DNA from: Streptomyces afghaniensis 772
Lineage (GTDB): Bacteria > Actinomycetota > Actinomycetes > Streptomycetales > Streptomycetaceae
Direction: 5' to 3'
Assembly: GCA_000415505.1 (NCBI GenBank)
Contig: KE354350.1
Location: 1 to 36,967 of the forward strand
DNA length: 36,967 nt
The notes beneath the pieces are model-generated. The model searched no databases. It saw nothing but the letters and a program-made list of their open reading frames with translations, and had not been told where the DNA came from. Positions 8,985-15,877 of this stretch are shown here, piece after piece. Each line of letters begins with the position of its first letter. The first letter of the stretch is position 1. The position numbers were made by a program, and so were the translations under genes.

Positions 8985-9245
8985 TCAGGGCAGCAGCTGT
9001 CGGACGAGCGTGTCCGCAGCCCAGGCTTCCCAGCGCGCCGGGATCCAGCCGCGTCCGGTGACCAGCAGGTCGTAAGTCTCCGGGCCGAGCACCGTGAGCG
9101 TGATGTCCGCGGCGGACTCCGCGTCGTGGCCGTCCCGCAACCGGCCGCCGGTCTTCGTGATCAGGGCCTCGGCGAAGTGGAGTTGGACGCTGTGCCGCTG
9201 CTGGAGGTTGGTGCGCCACAGCTCGGCCAGTTCTCCGTCGGCGGC
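8985..9245 (-). pseudogene. C-terminal fragment of a TetR-family regulator
   Basis: Read on the minus strand, the last 86 residues resemble the ligand-binding half of TetR regulators: ELAELWRTNLQQRHSVQL, then VLGPETYDLLVTGRGWIP and ARWEAWAADTLVRQLLP at the stop. The N-terminal helix-turn-helix is absent. Just upstream, at about 9245, the sequence turns into an unrelated lectin fragment on the other strand, so the open frame continues to 9662 only as an antisense shadow. Without its DNA-binding domain it cannot act as a repressor. Confidence 0.65.
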
Positions 9246-9659
9246 CGCTCGGTCAAGCCGTCGCTGATGTCCACCACACTGCCCGGCGACGGCACCGTCT
9301 ACCGGCTGGTCGCCCGGCACAGTGGCAAGGTCGCCGACGTGGAGGGCGCGCGCACCGCCAACGGCACCAACGTGCACCAGTGGCCATGGCTCAACCAGGC
9401 GAACCAGAAGTGGACCTTCACCAGGCCCGGCGACGGCTACTACACGATCAAGGGTCTGGGCAGCGGCAAGCATCTGGAGGTCGCGGGTCTCTCCCGCGCG
9501 GACGGCGGCAACGTCGGCATCTGGGCAGACGCCGGATCCCCCCGGCAGCACTGGGCCGTCACGCCCACCGGTGACGGAAACCACCTCCTCATCAACCGCT
9601 ACAGCGGGCTTTCCCTCAGCGTCGACGAGGGCAGCACCCCCGACGGGGCCAACGTCTAG
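9240..9659 (+). pseudogene. Internal fragment of a RICIN (beta-trefoil lectin) domain protein
   Basis: The plus-strand translation from about 9267 reads TTLPGDGTVYRLVARHSGK, then NQANQKWTFT, YYTIKGLGSGKHLEVAG and HWAVTPTGDGNHLLINRYSG. These are the repeating strands and the QxW motif of ricin-type lectin domains that sit at the end of secreted glycosidases. It stops at a TAG right after DGANV, where another QxW strand should follow. No signal peptide or catalytic domain is attached. The frame upstream (from 9126) is the complement of the TetR fragment. This is a truncated relic. Confidence 0.7.
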
Positions 9660-10018
9660 CAAGCAGGGCAGATTTGTTCCAGGCTGCGGCGGCCTCGTCC
9701 AGGGCGCTGATCTCCTTGACTAGCTCAGAGAGCGGCAGGCACGAGGGGCGCGGACGTGCGACCTGCGGGAACTTCCGCGCTATCCGGCCAGCCTTCGTGT
9801 CACCTCACAGCCATTCGATGCCCCGCCCGCAAGGGGTTTGTTTCCCGCTTTTCTTTGCCGATCCCGTGCCCCGCACTGAGGACGCGCGCCATGATGGGCC
9901 CCATGGGGGCAAGCGGCAGCCGGGGACGACGTCCAACGCGGAGTTCAGGTGACTGCAGCCTTCCGGTGGGTTCCGGGCGGACGTCCGGCGAGGTGCCCGG
10001 GGCGTCGGGACCGTCGGC
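9660..10018. other. 359-base stretch with no convincing gene
   Basis: It lies between the lectin relic and the first NLR-like gene. It includes a T-rich patch near 9837-9860 that is unusual for this DNA and could mark a promoter region, but no clear -35/-10 pair is visible. Confidence 0.35.
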
Positions 10019-11365
10019 GTGAAGTGGCGTCTGTGGCCGCCTGCGTCCTGGCGGACAACGGAGGCTCCGCTGAGTCTGCTGGGCCAGGATCCCGTTGCGG
10101 GCGATCCGGAGGCGGCCCTGGTCTCGGCGTCCGGCGAGAGGGCGGCCGCGGCAGGGGGCGGAGTGGGAGCCGCGGCGACCGGGGACGGCGCCACCGCGGT
10201 GAACAGCCGGACGGACCTGGCGCTGACCGTGCCCTCGGAGGCCTTCGTGTCACCCGCCGACATCGCTGCGGGCCCCGGTCTGCGGAAAGTACCCGACGAG
10301 CCGAGGAACTTCGTCGGACGGCGTGACGAGCTCCACGCGATCAGCAAGGGCTTCGACGACGGGGCGATGATGCAGGTGCTGTACGGACTGGGCGGAACCG
10401 GGAAGACCACACTGGCCGCCCAGTGGACTGTGCATCATGCCGACCAGTACCACCCGGTTTGGTGGGTCGACGGACGTTCGGCCAAGTCCATCGCTTCCGG
10501 GCTGGCCGGATTCGGCGGTCGTCTGCAGGACGTGGTGGCCAAGATCGTGACACCGGAGGCGCTCAGCGAACGGGCGCAGCAGTGGCTGATGTCGCACAGC
10601 GGCTGGTTGCTGGTGCTGGACAACGTGAACGACCCGGACGACGTGCGCTTCCTGAAAACGATCGCCAGGGACCACGGGCGTGTACTGATCACTTCCCGGC
10701 TCGCCGCGGCCGTATGGCACGACATCGCCACCGCCGTACCGGTACCGCTGCTGTCCGAAGAAGCGGCCGTGGAACTGTTCACCAGAATCTGCACCAGGCA
10801 CGAGGGACGTGTCGTCGCCGAGGCACGGCGACTCTGTGCGGAGCTCGGGTTTCTCGCCCTGGCCGTACAGCAGGCGGCCGCCTACTGCCTGCTGGAGGAA
10901 GGCCTGACACCTCATCGCTATCTGGCCAAGCTGGCGGAGTTTCCGGACGTCATGCACCAGGCCCCCTACGAGGGGTCGCAGCTGGAGCGGACCATGGCCG
11001 GAGTCTGGGAGCCCAGTCTCGACCGTCTTGCCGACACCCCGCTCGCCGGCGACGTGCTGCGCACGCTCGCCTGGTTCCCTCCGGCCGAGCTCGGGCTTGC
11101 GACGACGAACGTGCCGCGCCCCGTGCTCCATCCTCTGGCTCCGCCTCCTGCCCTGCACAAGGCGCTCCTCAGGCTGGCCGCACACAGCCTCATCGGACTC
11201 GATCAGGAGAACGTGCGGGTCCACCGCCTTGTCCAGGCCGTCGCCCGCACTCCCAGCGAGGGCAGCGCACATCGCATGCCGCATCAGATCGAGGCGGCGC
11301 GGGCGCGTGCCGAGGTCGTGTTCGGGACACGTTGCCGGGACGACTTCCGCAGGGGGACATCGTGA
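10019..11365 (+). CDS. STAND/NB-ARC ATPase without TPRs (NLR-like 1)
   Basis: The 448-residue product opens with a Gly/Ala-rich region (about residues 35-65, with GERAAAAGGG and AAATGDGATAV). After RNFVGRRDEL comes an NB-ARC ATPase: P-loop GLGGTGKTT at residues 123-131, Walker B LLVLDNVND, sensor RVLITSR, the GLP-like LGFLALAVQQAAAY, and a winged-helix end with VRVHRLVQAVAR. It stops 142 bases before its paralogue, exactly where that one begins its TPR region, so the sensor half is missing. Both proteins start GTGAAGTGG (MKW) and share motif order throughout, which marks them as old tandem paralogues. No strong ribosome site precedes the GTG. The likely role is a switch ATPase in a conflict system. 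Confidence 0.8.
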   Translation: MKWRLWPPASWRTTEAPLSLLGQDPVAGDPEAALVSASGERAAAAGGGVGAAATGDGATAVNSRTDLALTVPSEAFVSPADIAAGPGLRKVPDEPRNFVGRRDELHAISKGFDDGAMMQVLYGLGGTGKTTLAAQWTVHHADQYHPVWWVDGRSAKSIASGLAGFGGRLQDVVAKIVTPEALSERAQQWLMSHSGWLLVLDNVNDPDDVRFLKTIARDHGRVLITSRLAAAVWHDIATAVPVPLLSEEAAVELFTRICTRHEGRVVAEARRLCAELGFLALAVQQAAAYCLLEEGLTPHRYLAKLAEFPDVMHQAPYEGSQLERTMAGVWEPSLDRLADTPLAGDVLRTLAWFPPAELGLATTNVPRPVLHPLAPPPALHKALLRLAAHSLIGLDQENVRVHRLVQAVARTPSEGSAHRMPHQIEAARARAEVVFGTRCRDDFRRGTS

Positions 11366-11441
11366 TGGCGGGTGCCGAGAGGCGAGGGGGCGCGATGATG
11401 ACCGGGACGGCGGCGGCGCGGATGAGTGTAAGGGGAGGACC

Positions 11442-11498
11442 ATGCGGGCGCAGGGCCAGGGAGATGACGCGCCGGGCAGCACGCCGTCTGACGAGTAG
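11442..11498 (+). CDS. 18-codon ORF with strong ribosome site
   Basis: An ATG at 11442 is preceded by AGGGGAGG and encodes MRAQGQGDDAPGSTPSDE before a TAG. It lies between the two ATPase genes, in the same frame as the second and only nine bases before its GTG. It could be a leader peptide that couples translation, or the remains of a longer N-terminus of the second ATPase. Low confidence as a functional product. Confidence 0.3.
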   Translation: MRAQGQGDDAPGSTPSDE

Positions 11499-11501
11499 GG
11501 T
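11496..11501 (+). promoter_or_regulatory. TAGGGT -10-like element for leaderless transcription
   Basis: TAGGGT ends six bases before the GTG of the TPR-bearing ATPase gene. A transcript from this element would begin at or very near the start codon, and there is no good Shine-Dalgarno sequence. The same arrangement occurs before the PemK-like gene (18994) and the HAD gene (26135). Confidence 0.45.
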
Positions 11502-11507
11502 CGCCCC

Positions 11508-14048
11508 GTGAAGTGGCCACGCCGCCGGGACCGGGCGGGCGCCCCAGCAGCCGACGGCTCGGACGGGACGCCCGCCGGCGACGTCGCCGCGGACCTGGCG
11601 ATGGCGTTCTCCCATGTCGCGGCCGACAGCTCTCCCGAAGCCCTGCATGCGGTGAGCCCGTCGGTCGTGCTGCCGCCCGAGGCGTTCGCGCCCCTGGAAG
11701 AGGTGGAGCCGGTTCCCGGACTGACCAACCTCCCCAGCCTGCCGGGCGTCTTCGTCGGGCGGGAGCGAGAGCTGCGGCTCCTGGTCGATGCGTTGGCCAC
11801 CGAAGGCCCGGCGCCCGTGCTCGTGGTGCACGGTCTGGGCGGCGTGGGCAAGTCGACGCTCGCCGCGCGTGTCGCCGCGCTCAGCGTGACGCGGGGTGAT
11901 GTGGTGTGGTGGATCCACGCCGACACGCGCCAGGCGATCGACGCCGGTCTGGCCGACTTCGCCCGGGCCCTGCAGCCGGCTCTCGCCATGCTGCCCGCGG
12001 ACACACTGCGCGCCCGCGCGCTGCAGTGGTTGGTGTCGCACAGCGGCTGGCTGCTGGTTCTCGACGATGTGACCGAGCCCGATGACGTGCGAGCGCTCTT
12101 CGCGCGCCTTGGGACGCGAGGCCGGATGCTGGTGACGACCCGGCGGGCAACGGGCTGGCACGGCACGGCGGCCGTCGATCTACGGCTCGCTGAACTGGAT
12201 CAGGCGTCCGCCGTCGAGTTGTTCCTGCGGATCTCCGCCACCGGAGATGACAGCGCCGCCGCATCCGCCGGCGTGAACACCTTGTGCGATGAACTCGGCA
12301 GGCTGCCGCTGGCGATCGCCCAGGCTGCCGCCTACTGCCGGGAGGCGTATGTCGGTGCCGCCGACTATCTCCAGATGCTGCACGAATACCCCGCGGACAT
12401 GTTGCGGTCCTCCGGCGAAGGGTGGGATTCCGAGCGAACCATCGGACGGGTGTGGCAGATTACGCTCGACCGGCTGGCGCACTTCTCACAGGCCGTGGAC
12501 GTGCTGCGGGTCCTGGCCTGGTACGCCCCGACGGGCATTCCCCGCGCCCTCATGGACGAGCTGGGACGCCGACCGGACATCATCCGAGCGCTGACCGGGC
12601 TCGCCGCGCACAGTCTGATCGTTCTCGAGGACGGCGTCATCGCCGTCCATCCCCTGGTCCAGGCGACCGCCCGCACCCCGGACGCGTCCGACCCGCACCG
12701 GAACCCGGCCGACATCCGCCGGGCGCACGAGCGTGCGGTCGACCTTCTGCTGGCGTCACTCCCGGATGACAAGTCGACGGGCCGGGAGTCGCTGGCCTGG
12801 TGGCGCGCCCTGGTTCCGCACATCGACCACCTCGACACCCACACCCCTCGGGGCCTCTCCACCCTGGCCACGGCCGCCCTGCGGGCCCGCACCGGGGAAT
12901 TCCACCACGAACAGGGCAGCGTGCGGCGAGCGGTCGCGCTGCTCGAGCACTCGGTCGAGGACCTGCGCGCGACAGTGGGCAACGATGCCCCGGACACCCT
13001 GGCGGTGATGAACAACCTTGCGGGCGCCTACGCCTCGGCAGGCGACCTGACCACAGCCGTTCGCCTGTACGCGGACGTCCATCGCCGCCAGACGAACATC
13101 CTGGGCGATGACCACCCCAGCACGCTCGTAACGGCAGCGAACCTCGCGCTGGCCCATCAATCGCTGGGCGACCTGCACGCCGCGCTGGAGGCGTACCAAG
13201 AGATCCTCCGGAAACAGCGTCGGGTGCTCGGGGACGACCATCCGCGCACCCTCGTCACCCGGCACAACCTTGCGGCCGCGTATGCCGCGGTCGGCGACCT
13301 GCAGCAGGCATTCTCGACGTACGAGCAACTGCTCGCCGCCCAAAGGCGCATCCTGGGCCCGCACCACATCCAGACGCTGCACACGGAGAACAACCTCGCC
13401 TCCGTCCTCGCTTCGGCAGGAGACCTGACGGCTGCCCGGGAGCGCTACACCAGGCTCCTCGTCGAGCAGGCCCGGATACTGGGTGAGGTTCATCCCGACA
13501 CACTCGCCACCCGCGGCAACCTCGCGTACCTGCACCTGATGACCGGGGACCTGGACGAGGCACGGGAGTCCTACGGGCGGGTGCTCGACGGTCAGACCAG
13601 AGTTCTCGGTGACGACGACCCCAGGACTCTGGCGACCGTCCACAACCTCGGTGTCGCTCACCTGACGACGGATCCGGCGACAGCAATCACGCTGTTGGAG
13701 CGGGCGCTGATCGCCCGCAAGCGGGTGCTCGGCCCGGACCATCCGGACACCCTGACCTCGCTTAACTCACTGGCACTGGGTTACTTGTCCCTGGACGACG
13801 CCGAAAGGGCCCTGCTGCTGCTGGAAGAGGCGGTCGACGCGCGGGTCCGCATCCTGGGTGAGCAGCACGCCGAGACCCTCGTCGCGCAGCACGGCCTCGC
13901 CGAGGCGCTCCGTCGCACCGGGCAGCCCGACCGTGCGGCGGTGGTGTTGGCCCAGTCGCTCCAGGTCGCGGCCCGCGTTCTCGGTGGCGATCACTCCGTG
14001 ACGCGCTCCCTGCGCGCTGCACTGTCCCGCGTACGAGGAGAGGGGTGA
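11508..14048 (+). CDS. NB-ARC ATPase with C-terminal TPR array (NLR-like 2)
   Basis: The 846-residue product has three parts. A 90-residue N-terminal region ends in VFVGRERELRLL. An NB-ARC ATPase follows (P-loop GLGGVGKST at 109-117, Walker B LLVLDDVTE, sensor RMLVTTRR, GLP-like LGRLPLAIAQAAAY, and VIAVHPLVQATAR at the winged-helix end). From about residue 481 come eight 42-residue kinesin-light-chain-type TPRs marked by VLGDDHPxTL and NLAxxxxxxGDL. This is the layout of bacterial STAND sensors, where the TPR arm detects a trigger and the ATPase oligomerises. Unlike the first ATPase it has no Gly-rich N-terminal motif. The GTG at 11508 has a -10-like TAGGGT six bases upstream, suggesting a leaderless mRNA. 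It overlaps nothing and is followed 42 bases later by a small protein gene. Confidence 0.88.
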   Translation: MKWPRRRDRAGAPAADGSDGTPAGDVAADLAMAFSHVAADSSPEALHAVSPSVVLPPEAFAPLEEVEPVPGLTNLPSLPGVFVGRERELRLLVDALATEGPAPVLVVHGLGGVGKSTLAARVAALSVTRGDVVWWIHADTRQAIDAGLADFARALQPALAMLPADTLRARALQWLVSHSGWLLVLDDVTEPDDVRALFARLGTRGRMLVTTRRATGWHGTAAVDLRLAELDQASAVELFLRISATGDDSAAASAGVNTLCDELGRLPLAIAQAAAYCREAYVGAADYLQMLHEYPADMLRSSGEGWDSERTIGRVWQITLDRLAHFSQAVDVLRVLAWYAPTGIPRALMDELGRRPDIIRALTGLAAHSLIVLEDGVIAVHPLVQATARTPDASDPHRNPADIRRAHERAVDLLLASLPDDKSTGRESLAWWRALVPHIDHLDTHTPRGLSTLATAALRARTGEFHHEQGSVRRAVALLEHSVEDLRATVGNDAPDTLAVMNNLAGAYASAGDLTTAVRLYADVHRRQTNILGDDHPSTLVTAANLALAHQSLGDLHAALEAYQEILRKQRRVLGDDHPRTLVTRHNLAAAYAAVGDLQQAFSTYEQLLAAQRRILGPHHIQTLHTENNLASVLASAGDLTAARERYTRLLVEQARILGEVHPDTLATRGNLAYLHLMTGDLDEARESYGRVLDGQTRVLGDDDPRTLATVHNLGVAHLTTDPATAITLLERALIARKRVLGPDHPDTLTSLNSLALGYLSLDDAERALLLLEEAVDARVRILGEQHAETLVAQHGLAEALRRTGQPDRAAVVLAQSLQVAARVLGGDHSVTRSLRAALSRVRGEG

Positions 14049-14051
14049 CGG

Positions 14052-14057
14052 GTATGC
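14052..14057 (+). promoter_or_regulatory. TATGCT -10-like element before the small effector gene
   Basis: TATGCT lies 33 bases before the ATG at 14091 and four bases after the ATPase stop, so the small gene may have its own promoter. I see no matching -35. Evidence is by eye only. Confidence 0.25.
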
Positions 14058-14090
14058 TCACCCTGCGGCCTGGCCGGACGAGGAGGTCCC

Positions 14091-14525
14091 ATGGAACCCG
14101 AGGTGAGGCTGCTCGCGAGGACGGCCGCCACAGCGTTGGCATCTGCCGCGGGCGAGGCGGACTGGTCCGCGGTGCGCGATGCGTTCGTCGGATGTCTCGA
14201 CGGGAACCGGGAGGACAGCGCCGAGCTGGCGAGGTGGCTGGAAACCCTGGCGGACACGGTCGAGCATGTCCCTGCGGAGTCACGCGAGGAGATGCGCGGT
14301 GAGCTGCTGACCAAGTGGGGCGCGCGGCTACGGCTGCTGCTGGAGGACGACCCGGAAGCCGTCGCCCGGGTGAGGCAGTTCGTCGACCTGATCTCCCACC
14401 GGACGCACATGAACAGCATCGCAGCGGGCCAGGTGGTGGTCCAGCAGTCGGCGTCCGTCTACAACGTGCTCGGCCGTGACCTTCACGTCTACAGCGCCGA
14501 ACGCGACGCGCACCGTAACGGCTGA
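14091..14525 (+). CDS. Small helical protein with C-terminal amyloid-like motif, candidate NLR effector
   Basis: The 144-residue product is all helical up to about residue 105 (EVRLLARTAATALASAAG, WSAVRDAFVGCL, ELARWLETLADTVEHV, ARLRLLLEDDPEAVARVRQF). It then changes to a short strand-forming tail at about 107-134, with NSIAAGQVVVQQ and SVYNVLGRDLHVY. A helical N-terminal domain plus an N/G/Q/V-rich tail, encoded beside an NB-ARC protein, matches the design of bacterial Bell-domain effectors that carry amyloid signalling motifs. I infer that, not prove it. The ATG at 14091 follows GAGGAGG at a suitable distance; a frame start at 14045 lacks a ribosome site. Alternatively the protein is an accessory subunit of unknown function. 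Confidence 0.65.
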   Translation: MEPEVRLLARTAATALASAAGEADWSAVRDAFVGCLDGNREDSAELARWLETLADTVEHVPAESREEMRGELLTKWGARLRLLLEDDPEAVARVRQFVDLISHRTHMNSIAAGQVVVQQSASVYNVLGRDLHVYSAERDAHRNG

Positions 14526-14663
14526 TCATCGCGTGCCGCCGTCAGGGCACCCGGCGAGCGCGGTGCGCAGAACTCTTCGGCCTCCCGTAGGCAAGGCCCC
14601 CAGACCCCGCCGCCCTGGCCGATGTCAACGCGGCGGACGCCGAGCGCAAGGAGGCGAGGTTGG

Positions 14664-14993
14664 CGGCGCCTGGACCGCTGGCAGAAGGCGGGAGTCTTCG
14701 AGCGGCTGCACTCCCTCTGCTCGCCAAGCGGTCGGCAAGCCAGACTGGTCCCGCGCGTGCGTGGACGGCTCCCACGTCCGCGCGAAAGCAGGATGCCGTG
14801 ACCGGTCCATCGCCGGTTGACAATCATCACAACCGCCGCCAACGCCAGCGGCATCACCCAGGACCTCGGCCTCGTCGACGGCATACCGCCCGTCGACGGA
14901 CAACCCGACAGTCCGCGATGGCGCCCCGAGTCCATCTTGGGCGACAAGGCATACGATTCGAGGGGCGCGCGGTTCTGGTCCGCGACGGCCTGA
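14664..14993 (+). pseudogene. Decayed IS5-family transposase
   Basis: Pieces of an IS5-type DDE transposase appear in order but in different frames: RRLDRWQKAGVFERLHSL (from 14664), WTAPTSARK (remnant of the VDGSHVRAKK region), TGPSPVD, ITTAANASGITQDLGLVDGIPP, and WRPESILGDKAYDS before a stop at 14993. At least three frame changes are needed, and the expected N- and C-termini are missing. I found no terminal inverted repeats or target duplication. It is an inactive insertion-sequence relic just downstream of the NLR cluster, consistent with a region of insertion and loss. Confidence 0.75.
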
Positions 14994-15004
14994 ACACGGT
15001 CAAG

Positions 15005-15036
15005 GGCGGGGATGCCGACAGCTCGGCACCCCCGCC
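15005..15036 (-). terminator. Strong hairpin after the small ORF
   Basis: Bases 15005-15018 pair with 15023-15036 in 13 of 14 positions around a four-base loop. It lies ten bases downstream of the minus-strand stop at 15046, the right place to end the DUF6221/small-ORF transcript. Confidence 0.6.
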
Positions 15037-15045
15037 GTCGGCACG

Positions 15046-15141
15046 TCAGGAGACGATCTTCACGATGAAGCCGTCTTCCATTGCGTCGATGATTCGGTTC
15101 TTGGCGTAGAAGCTGGCTGATGAGCAGGTTGCCGCCCGCAC
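15046..15141 (-). CDS. 31-codon small protein, unknown function
   Basis: A GTG at 15141 is preceded by GGAGGA at an ideal 8-base spacing. The product begins MRAATCSSASFYAKN, continues RIIDAMEDGFIVKIVS and ends in a TGA. A near-perfect hairpin follows ten bases later. It begins 41 bases after the DUF6221 gene on the same strand, so both may be in one transcript. The C-terminus is hydrophobic and there is one Cys. I do not recognise it. It could also be the surviving end of a larger gene, but the ribosome site argues for a real small ORF. Confidence 0.45.
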   Translation of the reverse strand: MRAATCSSASFYAKNRIIDAMEDGFIVKIVS

Positions 15142-15182
15142 CGTTGTCTTCCTCCGCGATCGGTTTCAGCAGAACTCTGTGG

Positions 15183-15545
15183 TCAGACGGTGTAATCCCG
15201 GCTGCGGGTGCTGAACCTCTCGTCGGGCTCATACTCGTCCTCGTTCGGCTCCCACTCGGGATCGAAGTCAGGATGATCGACGTACGCACTGGCAAGGTGG
15301 CGAAGCACGGGCTTGAGCGCGGCCAGCATGACCATGGCGGGCCCGTGAACCATGAAGTCTTCGGCGCCGGCGTTCCGCTGTTGGCACTCCACCATGCGCA
15401 GAAGCCCGCGTTTAGCAACAACATCGGCAAGGACGCGGGCGCTCAGATCACCCGAGCCCTCGCCCTTCGCTGCGCGGGCCGCAGCGTCGTCCTCATCCAG
15501 ACGAGCGCTCAGAAACGACAGCAAGTCCGCAGCGTCACGGTCCAT
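15183..15545 (-). CDS. DUF6221 family protein
   Basis: The 120-residue product has the features of DUF6221, a family found mostly in Streptomyces, often near phage-like or accessory genes. The N-terminus carries DLLSFLSARLDEDDAAARAA, the middle SARVLADVVAKRGLLRMVE, and near the end YVDHPDFDPEWEP. There is no signal peptide, membrane segment or known catalytic motif. The ATG at 15545 follows GAGGGG at a 7-base spacing. The protein is acidic at the C-terminus. The function of the family is unknown to me. Confidence 0.75.
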   Translation of the reverse strand: MDRDAADLLSFLSARLDEDDAAARAAKGEGSGDLSARVLADVVAKRGLLRMVECQQRNAGAEDFMVHGPAMVMLAALKPVLRHLASAYVDHPDFDPEWEPNEDEYEPDERFSTRSRDYTV

Positions 15546-15877
15546 GGGGTACCCCTCGATCTATAAGTGTGAGTGGCCCATCATCCACTGGAGCTCGGAC
15601 AACCCGGCCCGCGAAGGCGTGCTGTCCGGGTGAGAGAGGACAGCCGACGGCAACGGTGCCCACGCTGCAACTCTCCAACACGGCTGTCACAGAGTCGGTT
15701 CAGCCCTGCAGACCCGCTGACGCCATAGGACGCGCAGACGCCCCGGACCGCGCCTGCCAGCCCGCTCCCGCCATCTCATCAGGCACCCCTGCCCCCTCCC
15801 GCCCAGTGCACAACTAGTGCACACTCGGCCGGGAACTCGCGGGAAAACCAGGGAAGCGGAGGGAAGTACTCCGAAGG
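15546..15877. other. 332-base intergenic stretch with a direct repeat
   Basis: No supported gene is seen. AGTGCACA occurs twice, at 15805-15812 and 15816-15823, three bases apart, and each contains the palindrome GTGCAC. This looks like a small regulator-binding site of the GntR type, but no neighbouring regulator gene supports it. Confidence 0.35.

Noticed and set aside
9663-9760. A helical-looking minus-strand peptide (LSELVKEISALDEAAAAW)
   Set aside because: There is no start, ribosome site or recognisable family, and it uses a rare CTA codon.
10250-12166. Long minus-strand open frames opposite the NB-ARC genes
   Set aside because: They mirror conserved plus-strand coding, have Arg/Ser/Pro-rich composition typical of antisense GC-rich DNA, and show no domain.
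12948-14040. A regular 126-base DNA periodicity that could suggest a repeat array or CRISPR
   Set aside because: It is explained by the 42-residue TPR repeats of the ATPase. No identical repeats or spacers are present; no CRISPR was seen anywhere.
15563-15640. A minus-strand tail (LSELQWMMGHSHL) resembling the end of a tyrosine recombinase
   Set aside because: The match is a few residues only and the catalytic residues are not visible upstream.
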